Assembly (NCBI GenBank): GCA_009667805.1
Contig: CM019067.1
Span: 245,989,721-246,053,720 of the forward strand
From: Leptobrachium leishanense
Taxonomy: Eukaryota > Chordata > Amphibia > Anura > Megophryidae
Reading direction: 5' to 3'
Length of the DNA stretch: 64,000 nt
Below the pieces are notes generated by a model. It was not told the origin of the DNA, made no database searches, and saw only the letters and a program-made list of their open reading frames with translations. Both the position numbers and the translations under genes were made by a program. Every line of letters begins with the position of its first letter. Position 1 is the stretch's first letter. Below are positions 1 to 10,492 of the stretch, one piece after another.

Positions 1-371
1 AATAATAAAAAAGGTCCTAAAAAAAAATAAGATGGTCTGTTACAGAATTTAAAAGAAAATGCCTTTAAAAAAATTGGGAATAAAAAATTTCACCTAAAAA
101 ACAGAAAAAATATGTCAAAATGTTCCAATAAACAAATAAATTAAATAAAAAGAGGGTTTACAGAAAATGGAAGGGATAAACGATTGAATAAAAAATAAAA
201 AAACTATAATTTTTTTTCCTTTGAATCCTATAGGGGTTATTCAGAGAGCACTCTCATTCCCTGCACTTCCCTGCACTACAAGGAATCAAAGATTCCCACC
301 CTGTGGTTTATTCAGCATTCACCGCAGGGTCCCCAGATGTCCCGCAGGGTCCCCTATGTCTTAGGAGTTAC
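1..371. other. A/T-rich sequence, no gene
   Basis: Low-complexity A- and T-runs with frequent stops in all frames. From about 230 onward a segment beginning with GGGGTTATTCAGAGAG resembles the terminus of the CAGGGTTATTCA element family seen at 9814, 16101 and 18060, so the right part of this stretch is probably transposon-derived. Nothing else is recognised. Confidence 0.5.
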
Positions 372-942
372 TAACCTCCAAATTGGCCCCAAAATTGCAC
401 CGAACAGTATGGTGCAATTTTGGAGCAATTTACCTATTCACTAAGCTGGCAATTTGCCAAACACAGGTGAATTGACAGAAAAATATGGTACAATTCGCCG
501 CAGTTTGGCAGCTCGTGTGTTCTTTTCACAAATGGCAGAATTGCACCAAAATTCCTGAAAAATGACATGATTTTCAGTGTCTCAACTCGACGGGTTTAAA
601 CAAGCCAATCCCATAGGTTTCATTGTAAAAAAGTAATATCTTGTTAACATTTTTTGTAAAAGAACATTTATTCTTTATATTTTTTGCAAAAAACATTTTT
701 ATTCTTAAAATTTTAAAAGACCATTTTGTATTTTTTGTATTTTTTTAGACGACATTTTTTTTATTTTTAAAATATTTTTTTTATTTCGTAACAGACCTTT
801 GTATTATTTTTTAAAGGACCTTTTCTTATTATTTACACACATTTTTATTGATTTAAACTCCTATTAGAAGAATAGGAGACTTCTTTTTTTTACAGTTCGG
901 TGGAATTCGACTGGATGCCAATTTGGCGCAATTCGGAGGTTA
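372..942. repeat. Degenerate foldback element
   Basis: The left end reads TAACCTCCAAATTGG and the right end reads the approximate reverse complement (CAATTCGGAGGTTA, ending near 942), so the segment has inverted termini. The interior near 560-630 (a block on 'gattttcagt', then 'gggttta' and 'cccatagg') recurs in the 15527-16862 element, which suggests a shared family. No coding capacity is seen. Target duplications are not clear, so boundaries and classification are tentative; it could instead be an internal part of a larger CAGGGTTATTCA-type element starting near 232. Confidence 0.35.
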
Positions 943-3900
943 TCGGCACGATTCAGTGGTATACGCCGACGTCCCATATTTGCTTAGATGACTACAATTT
1001 CGGAAAAATTCACAAAATAGTGAATGCACTGTATTTTCAGTGAAATGTAATTGCTGCAAATGCTGCAAAACACAAAGCACCAAAATTTCAGTTCTTTGTG
1101 AATAGACCCTTTAGATTTTCTATTCCATACAGTTTGCTGGTTCATTGTCAATTCTTTTTTATGCAAAATTAATAAAATGATTACATTTGTTTTCTCTGCA
1201 TAGAAATTGTACATACAGTCAACTAGGAGAAAAATATTTGTTAATTAAAACAGAAATCAGAATAATCCTGCAATTTAATGAAACTCCCTTTTCAACTTTG
1301 TATGAATTTTATTATTATTGCTTTGATTTATATTTACTCCCACATAAATGTTCTGCAATCTCGTCAAGATGCCAAAGCTAAGGATATTTTTACGTGTATA
1401 TTTTTATTTTAACAAATCTATCATATTTAGAATAAAAATAATGAATATTATGTATTAAGCATAGAAGATATAGATGCAATACGCTTGAGTAGCACTGCAA
1501 AAATGCTACTTTGGGCTGATTTACACATAGTACTAAAATAAAGTGATGGATTCCAGATTGGATAATCACATCACGTTATTAAGGCCAAGTGAAATTTGCA
1601 GTGAAGAAATGCAGATGGCCCTAATAATATAATACGCCTTTTTACACTATTTCATATATTTTATAGCAGGAAAATTTAATTTACTCGTGATTTTATTGTT
1701 TTAGTCTGCTTCTAAGACATAGGCATTAGCAAGTATCAGACTGCTATCAACCATATTTGGTTGGGTTGTGTCCTAATATCAGCATTGTTTTATTTCCTCT
1801 ACTGCGTGACCCCTATGACATATGACAAAAGTATCTCTATAGGCCATTCCGTCGAGAAAATATTTTTGAACAGTGTATTGATGTATATTAAGATTACACA
1901 TAAATCGCATAATTTTACTATGCCTCTAAATTAATGTTAGCAAGCTAGAACTATTATGTATAGTCAAAACAGAGGGAAGAGGTTCTTTCTATCCTGCCAT
2001 TTTTCATGCAGCCCTAACCAATGCTAGTAATTTCTGCTGGTTGACTATTTTGAGTTTTTTGGGGATATTTTTGTAAGGTTACCTGCTGACTGTGACTCAC
2101 TTGCGTCAAATTTGACGGAGCCTCATGACACCCAGTTCTCTACCTCAGTTGCCTGGTTAAGTTTGTCATTTAGGCACTCATTTTCAATATGACATAGACT
2201 GTGCTTTTCTTTTGGCTTGCCGCCATTACTGCTGCCCATATGGACATGGTTTCCTAAGTTATACTTATGTCAGCACCATGTTGATACAGTTTTTTGTAAC
2301 TAAGGTCCCTATAAGTCCCCCCTGCTTTCCCAGGACCAGCGCCTGATCGTGGTTTTTCATCCCTTAATTATGTTCCTTGATCTCTAGTGAATTTTTCTCA
2401 CATTTTGATGCAGTTAGACTTCACCTCTCTATTCTCAGACGTCCTGACCAGGCTTGTTTTGTGACCACTTTCCTTTCTGTTGTTTTGGTAGCTAGTTTTG
2501 GTTTTTACTTACTGTAGTATGCTGTTGTCCTGGTTCCTACTAGCATGAAGCCTGGGTCACTCTAAGAAGCAATAATGGTTGGTTAGGTTAGGTTGCTGGC
2601 TTGCTGAAGGTCTCTCCTTTCTGTTACAATTCTAGGTGTATTTTACCTGAGTTTTCTACGGGCATCAGTGTCTGTGGAATGTGTGAAACAACGGTAGCAT
2701 TAAGCAATTATCACCTCCATATCAAATGGCGTTAACAAAAACTTCTGCTACAATCACTTGGTCATCAGGATGATCATAATCAAAAACTCACCATGTTTGT
2801 GAAGATTTCTAAATGTGTCTTGGCATTTAGACGTAACCTAGGATATGAGCTAACTGCCCAAACTTCTCTATCTGTAAATACTCCTAAATACCTGTATTTG
2901 TCAGTCCTACCTTGGCACTACCCAACTGTAGGCATTCCCAACCCTAACTCTGTCAAGTCTAAAAAATCCCCAACCTCAGCTCTGTCACATCTATTCATGA
3001 TAGCCTTAACCCTAGGACTATCGCTATAAACTTTAAGTCCACTTATTTCAAACCTTGTCACTTGTCATTATTACCCACTTAGAATTAGATTCATGCCAAT
3101 TCTAAGTTTTTAGTAATTTCACACTATACACATACAGTAATTTTACTCCATAAATCACTACCAAACCAATAGATAGCAGTACTCCAAGATGCAAGTTGAC
3201 TTGGTAGCTCAACACTCAAGGAGAAGCAAGGAATACAGATGTTTCAGGGCCACAGACCCTTTTCTAAATGCTCTCCAGAGACCTACTGTATATATTATAG
3301 TAGCCCTCATATTGTTGATATTTATTTCTAGTGCATTATCCTCTTGGTAGGAGACATTGGGAGGTTTGTGACAACTAGGCTGCAACTTGTACACTTTTTT
3401 CTTATTCATACCCCACTATATATCTTTATTAGTGGTCACTCCAAAATCCTCCTAGTTAAACCATTTAAGTTCCCACTCCCTAACCTTTCTATCATGGAAA
3501 AACCTTGGCTCCTTACCAAGACCTCTTCACACGCCCAACTTATTTCTTTGTAGCTGGACTCTGGAGTTATGTCTCTTCCTAAAATAAGGTCATTAATTCT
3601 GTTCCTGTCTGGACTTTTCCATTCAACTTGTTTGCTGTCATCCATCATCCAAGACAGGGTTGCAGAACAAGTAGGGGTTGTGCCTCCAGACACACAAGGG
3701 TACAACACCTTTTGGCAGCATTTTTTCCTATTTCTCCTCCTTTGTCTTTATCTTTCCACTCTGCTTTATTACTATATTGATATTTGTGTTGTGATAGATT
3801 CGTGGTGATTTTTCTATTATTCTTTATCCCATTTTATTTGACTTGAGGTCATTGGAGACTTGGGTAATGATTCCATTACAGCACTTTGTATTTTTAACAA

Positions 3901-4138
3901 TTTCTTGGTTTTCTTTCATTATGGACTCTTCAAATATCAATGTCTACATTTTAAAACTGTATACATAAATTGTCAATCCATATTTATCTTGACTTTCTTG
4001 TGTCAATTTTTCTGTGTGCCTTTTTAACACTTGACATAAGCACATAATATTTTTCATAAATACCTGTACATTATATGTTAAGTTTATTTGCTAAACTCTA
4101 GTGCATTTGTTCCATTAAAATTATTGTAACCACACCCC
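943..4138. other. Unassigned non-coding DNA
   Basis: About 3.2 kb without a supportable gene. Open frames here are all under 90 codons and show no recognisable motif or plausible splice structure. I see no clear inverted-repeat element, tandem array or RNA gene. The short phrase 'gtgaatagaccc' near 1097 recurs near 20117 and may mark an old repeat. Confidence 0.5.
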
Positions 4139-4142
4139 TTAA

Positions 4143-4544
4143 CCTTCCCGGTGGTCTAATTTTTGTGAAAACCCGCATCTAAAAGCGGTATATTTTTTTT
4201 CCCCCCCCTAACGGTATTCCCGAGTGTGGCTCGGGGTTAAATTCCTATGTTGGAAGCGGTAACCCCAAGCAACACTCGGGATGCCGCTGGATACATCACC
4301 TCTCCATGCGCTCCCTCGATGTCTCCAGCTGTCTCCTCCGGCGACCGCGACCTTATACTTCCTGGTTCCCTCCTCGCGAGAAGGAATCCAGGAAGTAAAA
4401 CGCAGCGATAGCCGGAGGAGACTGCAGAGATCAGCGAGGGAGCGCACAGACAGGTGATGTATACAGCCCGAGTGTGTCTCGGGGTTACCGCTCTCAGCGG
4501 TGAAATTTAACCCCAAGACACACTCGGGATAACCGTCAGGGAGG
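4143..4544. mobile_element. TTAA-flanked MITE (piggyBac/Kolobok type)
   Basis: TTAA lies directly on both sides (4139-4142 and 4545-4548). Termini are inverted: CCTTCCCGGTGGT at the left, CCTCCCTGACGGT as the reverse complement of the right. The interior is GC-rich and largely self-complementary: 'cactcgggat' and 'cgggttaccgc'-type segments repeat in both orientations, and a central pair of 'ggaggag/ctcctcc' arms encloses 'cttcctgg/ccaggaag'. There is no transposase, so it is non-autonomous. TTAA duplications are typical of piggyBac and Kolobok families; the exact superfamily cannot be set from 402 bp. Confidence 0.72.
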
Positions 4545-4548
4545 TTAA

Positions 4549-6473
4549 TAATGCTTACTCAAATTTTATTAATGCCCATAGGAAAGGAAAATGGTTTTAT
4601 AAACAGGTCAACACTTTTTTTTTATTAATAGCAAGTAAAAAAAAAATATTTTATTTAATTATACATATTACTTTATTTAATTATACATCTAGGTGTTTAT
4701 TTTTCACGTTATTTCAGTAATTATTTTCTTTAACATACTTAACATTTTTCCTACAAACAGACAGGCCAAGCTTACATTTCAAAGACAAGTGACATGGGAC
4801 AATACATATGACATAAAATGAATCATGGCTAACTTATGTTTTATGTATAAAGGTCTCCTTAAGATAATTAGTTAGCTTTTGTTTATCGTTTCCACCGAGA
4901 CAGCAGTGAGACTCAGCAGATGAAAATTAAAACACTGAGATCAACTTAGCTTGCTGTATTGCATAAAGAGCTTATTTGTGCAGTATAAATGGACCATCAA
5001 CCTGTGATATGTTAGCTAAAATATGCTTTCCAGACATTAAATCTGATTATGACCTTTGTAATGAAGCATGGTATGAGCATTTGAGGGCACTTGAGTCACC
5101 GTCCATGATCTCATTGAATATCGCATTAAAATAGAAATGAAATATGAGGAATTCAGTTATTAGAAATACGTAGCAGTTATATAGTGCCATCCTGCAGTGC
5201 CAACACGATTGTCCCCTGCCTTAAGGGCTCCACAGATGAAAACATTGTACTGAATGTTTTGTCTCTGCTCATGCCCTGAAATGATTAAATGCATTTCAGT
5301 AAAGGGAAACATGGAAAACACTTTAAAATACTTTGTGATGGCTCCATAACTAAGGTTCTTTAACTAAGGTTCTTATCAGCTCTCTTGAGGTTTAAACAGG
5401 AGGACCGACCGTCGAGCACTGTCTGTTGACGTCTTGTGATGCTTTGGACAGAACTATCATCAGTGATTCAAGCATGGGAAAAGAACAGAACAGATGAATG
5501 GAAGAGACAGTTTTCCTGTCACCCTGCAGAAAGCTATGATCTCATGTCTCGATCACTTTCCAAATTTCATTTTTTCAAATATGAGAGAAAGACGCCCAGA
5601 GGGTATGCTAAGGAAGCAGACAAAGGCTGAATACTTGGTGGAATAAGGTCTACACTCCCAGCATTAATATATTACAACTAATTTGATGTATTATTTCCTG
5701 ATTTACTTCTTAAACTGGAAATGTATTTATATGGATAATATTTTTCATATATTTGTTAAATATACGCACTCAAAGGAATTCTTTCAGCAAAACTTCTCTT
5801 TTTTTTTATTACCACATGATCAACACGTCAACTCCACTCAGAGCCTTTACTACGGTAATTGGGCCAGGTGAAATGAAAATTTACATAGCAACAAAAATAA
5901 ATCTCTACTTACTAATAAACAGTGCGCCCAGTGATTTTTGGGAACTGTAGTCAAAAGTCGTAGAACCTGGGGAGTGTGACCAGGAGCCAGAGATGTAAGA
6001 TGTGAGGTGGAGGAGCTCTGGCCGGGTGTGCACAAAACGATGAGAAAACGACTGGTGGGCATTCCATCAAGTGCACACTGGTGATCCAGCACACAAGAGA
6101 CATGTCCCAGGTGCGCAAGAAAAAACAGCAGGAGTGCAAGGATTTCTTTACTCTGAAATCGGAGCACGCTTCCTCCGGATATGGGAAGACCCAAATCTTC
6201 GTGAGCTGGATACTCGTGTCTATAGATAGATATAGATATGAGTATCCAGTTCACCAGACCCTGGAGAGTACTTGGATTGTTTGCTCAAGAATCCCATAAG
6301 TCTACCTCCATGCTACAGAGACAGGAGAATTCATTTGTCTTTCCATTCCTTATATGTTTCATGTGTTTAAGAAATTTCCAGTAAGGTGTGTGGGTCACCT
6401 GAGAAGGGGAAAGGCAACAACCCAGAGGCGCGGATCCACTCAGTGTTGTTGCTCAATATTTGTGGAACATTAT
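4549..6473. other. Unassigned DNA; possible conserved element 4860-5200
   Basis: No gene or clear transposon. The part around 4860-5200 is single-copy in the window, balanced in composition and lacks transposon termini, which is the look of conserved non-coding sequence, though conservation cannot be tested here. A segment around 5930-6290 has a different, more GC-rich texture with the phrase 'gggaactgtagtc', suggesting an old transposon fragment, but no matching terminus was found. Confidence 0.35.
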
Positions 6474-7139
6474 GGGCACTATCATCAGGTGTGAGCTAAC
6501 CCTAGCGTTAGCATGTTTTCGTGTTCGCCGGACCAACAGTTTGTTTATCTCTCGCTACAAACGGCGAAATTCATTTAGCACCCGTTAAATTGGGATTCTT
6601 AGCGCGAGCTTACTGTGCTTACCACGTCCTATACTTAATATGGGGAGCGCTAGAAAGCACTTGCGCTATTTGCAACCAACAGATGGTTTGGTCCTAATTT
6701 CTACACGTATGTTAACTGAAAAAATTTACCTACTGCTCAACCCTGGTGTTAACTGGCGGAAAGGAGCAAAGAAGGAAAAAAAAAGAAAGGTCGCACCAAA
6801 TTAACAGGCAAATAACAGGCAATTGAAAGGAATGCAGCACAGGTGTTCTCTTGGCCCCATACACCATAGTGATGGATCTAGTCAGCAATGTCGCTGCTGT
6901 TGCAGTAGGCTATATTATAAATGTATCCTTTATTGACAGGTATCCTAAATCTAATATATTGGCTAATTCTAAACATTTTATGCTGGAGGGTTATTCATAG
7001 TATGTAAGCGGTTGTGTATTAGGGTTAGAACCATGTTTAACAGGACACATGAATAAGTCTCGCCCTGAAACATGTATTATTTATATGCTTTAGCAGGGAA
7101 ATTATTGTCACTTACCTGGCCTTCCTTTTGGATCTATTA
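6474..7139. mobile_element. 3-bp-TSD element (GGGCACTAT family), right end lost
   Basis: Starts GGGCACTATCATCAGGTGTG after TAT and runs parallel to the two ends of the element at 58322-61190 for more than 600 bp, including the internal motif 'cctatacttaatat' followed by 'ggggagcgc' and the block 'cattttatgctgg'. Homology stops near 7139, where a different repeat begins, so the right terminus is missing. It preserves the unfilled version of the site where the Tc1-like element at 58780-60406 inserted in the sister copy. No coding capacity. Confidence 0.7.
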
Positions 7140-7861
7140 AGGCTGGGGTCAGACGAACGCAGTGTTCACGTGCATTTAGCCGCACTTTAGTACGTCCGTG
7201 GTAACAGCAAATTACATTCAGCACACTGAACTATTCACAACTCCTGATGACGCTACTATGAAGTAGCCGCGTAGAGTGTGATGAATTTTGTATGCAGAGT
7301 AGGGATGCTGTATTGGAATAACTTTTTATTGCCTTTATAGAAGTATGATGGGGAGCGCTCATCTTGTTGGTACTTCATCTTGTTGATCTTTATATTGATA
7401 TTCTTTTCTACTGTTCTATACCTACCAACCCACGAAGGCTGGTCTTCTTACTTTTGAAGAAATTGAGAACAAAAATAGGGGAAGTTTATTGTCAGAAAAA
7501 TTGAATATTAAGGCAATACTTTGAACCAATACCTACCTGCGATTTATGTTTTTTGTGTGAATATGTACCACCAGAGGGTGGCCTTTTAGAAATTGTTTTA
7601 TATGTAGTACAATAAAAGTTACATTTTATTCACATATAGTGATATTTAGTGACAATTGTACCATGATTGTTTTTTGGAATCAATGTGATTTTGGGTTACC
7701 CCCTGCTACTTTAACAATGTGGTCTGTTTATCTACATCCTTGGTAGTTTCACAATACGCATATCAACCTACTGTGTTTGGATCATATATAAAGTATTTAT
7801 ACACTCTGAATACTTCAAGGAAGTAATGTTTTAATTAATCTACATTCAAGTAATGTAGATT
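7139..7861. other. Repeat fragment then unassigned DNA
   Basis: 7142-7205 (GGCTGGGGTCAGACGAACGC and onward) matches the terminus of the elements around 36087 and 36660-37130, so it is an orphan end of that family replacing the right part of the preceding element. The remaining sequence to 7861 is A/T-rich and unassigned; a short direct repeat, 'taatgtagat', occurs at 7852 and 7861. Confidence 0.45.
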
Positions 7862-8008
7862 AATGTAGATGTTCATCCACCTGTGCATATTGATCTTCTC
7901 CATGGTGTCATCTCTGTACCCATTCTGTAGCCTTCTGTGGATGTCAGACAGCCTGCACCCCTCCTTCATCAAGAACTCAATGACAGCACGTTGCTTCTGC
8001 TTGGAAAA
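7862..8008 (-). pseudogene. Mariner-type transposase N-terminal HTH remnant
   Basis: Read on the minus strand, 49 codons are open without a stop and include KQKQRAVIEFLMKEGCRL, SDIHRRLQNGYRDD and TMEKINMHRWM. This is the pattern of the N-terminal helix-turn-helix of mariner-type transposases and the related host-domesticated HTH domain: an E/KQRAVIEFL start, then an IHRRLQ..YGDD middle and a RW near the second helix. No DDD/DDE catalytic part follows; flanking sequence is unrelated. It has no start codon of its own and is read as a decayed fragment. The family assignment comes from motif recall, not a search. Confidence 0.5.
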
Positions 8009-8312
8009 TGATTAGTAGAGGATGAGAAGTACTGTATAGTGGAAGATTCACTCCAACAACATGTGCAATTTGAATGATCTACATCAGTTAATGAGAAAAA
8101 CCGTATTCACACTTTACCATTACTTTCGGAACAGCCCTAATAGTATAGAATATAATACATTTGCATTATTTACATTATTTTTACTGGTTGTGACAGTTCG
8201 CATTGCAATGACAGAGGGGATGATGTGCTCCCTTAGGAACCCAAGAAGCTTTATATTCAGGAACCGAAAGCTTCATGCACCAGGTTATTGCATATGAGCA
8301 GATGTATAAGGG

Positions 8313-8990
8313 CCCACTAATGTCACGTCCTATGGTACTCGGCACCAGGCAGCGTCCTGCTCACTGCTCGCTGGCCTGGTGCCGAGTGAAGGGCAATAGC
8401 ATTGCGGTCCCTTGAGATGCCAAGGGGCGGGCGCGGCTTGATGACTCGGCACCCAGCTTAAAACCCAGCTTCTGGGTTTAAAACCCAGCTTCTCACTTAC
8501 TCCTGTGCCCTGACGTGGTTTTCACATCCCTCAGCATTGTCTGTTGATTTTGGCTATCCTAAGTGTATAAACCTGGCAATCTCCGACGAACCTGCTCTGT
8601 GTAACGACCTGGCATTTACTGACAAACCCGCTCTGTGTAACGACCTGGCATTTACTGACATGGTACCGTTCTGTGTACCGACATGGTAATTCCTGGCGAT
8701 CCTGCTCTGTGTGTCAATATTGGCATAAGTTTGACCATCTTGCCTTGTACTAAGATCCCTGTGATCCCAACTAAATATATCAATGTATTCTGGTATCTGT
8801 TAACCCTTGCTGGGTACGTGTCGTTCTGTTCCCTGAAGTTAGATAGCTTTACCGACCACCTAAGGATCGGAGGAGTAGATAGTATACTGTGTACAGGGAC
8901 CAGCATCATAGACTCAAGAGGGATTCGTGACAACTACCTTGTCAGGGTCCTTTGCTTCCATTCTAAGTGCCAGACTGGTTTGTTCTCACC
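8313..8990. repeat. Unclassified GC-richer repeat with hairpin and tandem units
   Basis: A 14-bp perfect inverted repeat (ACTCGGCACCAGGC at 8337-8350 and its complement at 8374-8387) opens the segment. Further on, a unit containing 'ctgctctgtgtaacgacctg' followed by 'gcatttactgac' recurs about three times in degenerate form between 8588 and 8730. The texture (promoter-like GC start, C/T-rich body) suggests an LTR or a non-autonomous element, but no terminal repeats or target duplication could be fixed. A similar texture is seen at 53215-53850. Confidence 0.35.
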
Positions 8991-9813
8991 ATGATATAAT
9001 GTATGGCTAATGTCTTACAATGTGGGCTGACAATCAGCACAACCCGCTTGTCTAGGAAGGCCCATTTTCTCATAATGTGTTGCAAAAATGCAAAAAATCA
9101 TTATGGTAAAAAATATTTGGATTTTTTTTTTTTTTCCCACATCTCAATGTTCCATTAGTTCTACGGAGTATTACCGTACTGATATCACACACAACAAACT
9201 CTCATTGGTCACTAAAATAATATAACGCTAATGGAACATTTCACTTTTATGTATATGTCGTGGGCGTGGAAGCTCAACATTAGTACAGATAACATAATTC
9301 TTAATCAGCGACTATCCATTGGGAAAATTACCTCATAGCTTGCTGCAGTATTTCAACAAAAAAAAAACACACTTCCTCTTAAAATCTCCCTACAAATATG
9401 CAGTGACCTGGTGCTGCTTGGGTAGTAGACTGGTTAGGTATGTGTCGCAGTGTTTATGGAGCCAGACTGAAGATTAGGCCTGAGTTTCTAATGGTTTTTT
9501 TTCCCCCTGCAACCATTCAGACCAGTTCACATTGGAACGCAACTGGTCATTACACTATCAAGGGTAAAGCAACCAAAAACAGGAGCTGAGCCTGCAAAGA
9601 TTAGACGCATAATCCTTGCTATCAGTAGGCTAACGTTTGGCATTTGTGTATCAGCAAGGTCTTTCAATACATGGGTAGAAAGTGTACATCTTAGACAAGA
9701 TTACTAAACATCTCAAAGGAAAGGTTTCATATCACAAGCTCATAAAATAGTATAGTGTAAACAAGTTGCAATTCCCAGAGGATGGTTTTCGACTAAAGTA
9801 GTTTTTATACTTA
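8991..9813. other. Unassigned non-coding DNA
   Basis: A/T-rich; nothing recognised. A short inverted pair ('tgttccattag' near 9149, its complement near 9230) flanks about 70 bp and could be a tiny foldback, but there is no supporting duplication. Confidence 0.4.
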
Positions 9814-9995
9814 CAGGGTTATTCAGAGAGAGGTGAAAAGCAGGATAACGGCTGGAGAATGGAAAATTCTAGGTCAAAATAGACGATTTGGAAAGTGAAA
9901 TGAATGGGATAATTTTTCTGGTTTGGCTATTTTGACCTAGAATTTTCCATTCTCCAGTCATTCTCCTGCTTTTCACCACTCTCTGAATAACCCTG
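9814..9995. mobile_element. 182-bp palindromic MITE (CAGGGTTATTCAGAGAG), copy 1
   Basis: Begins CAGGGTTATTCAGAGAG and ends with its reverse complement. Arms of about 70 bp are almost fully complementary around a loop of about 40 bp. Three other copies lie at 16101, 25205 and 60937. No coding capacity. The left flank is TTA and the right flank CAT, so the duplication is degraded here; copy 60937 shows TAA on both sides. In this copy the left arm has 'gataacggctgg' where the right arm (complement) has 'gagaatgactgg', so the arms are slightly unequal. Confidence 0.82.
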
Positions 9996-10488
9996 CATGT
10001 CTTAAACACGTAAACAAAAAAAACATCAGTACATGTCAAATATATTGATAACTGTGGAATTAAAAATCTTTTGATGGGAAAATTTATTGTTCGTCATAAA
10101 CATGCTTGTGCTCCATGGTATTTTATAATTAGGTTTGTGTAGAAATGCAGAAGAGTGTGTGATCTAATACAAAACCATCCATATTCCAATTCAAACAAAA
10201 CAAAATAAAAGCTTTAAGACACCTACAAATTGAATGGCATGCTTCTTGATTACGAACCTAAAAAATGCAGCAAAGAATTAGCAAAAATGGGTTCAGAGAA
10301 GGAAAATATAATCTTTCCCAAAAAACTTGCAAAAGACTGGCACAGTGAGTGCCAAAAAGACAGAGATCAGGTCGAGGAGGAAAGAGTGGGAAAGCTGTTC
10401 CTCCACTACTTTTGCAAGAGGAACGGAGTACGCTTTGGTCCCACACACTATAAATTTTTATTTCGGTTTTCAATCATATGTTTTCATG
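9996..10488. other. Unassigned non-coding DNA
   Basis: A 102-codon open frame from 10230 shows no motif, is lysine-rich in keeping with A-rich DNA, and runs into the next transposon, so it is not called a gene. Nothing else recognised. Confidence 0.45.
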
Positions 10489-10492
10489 TTAA

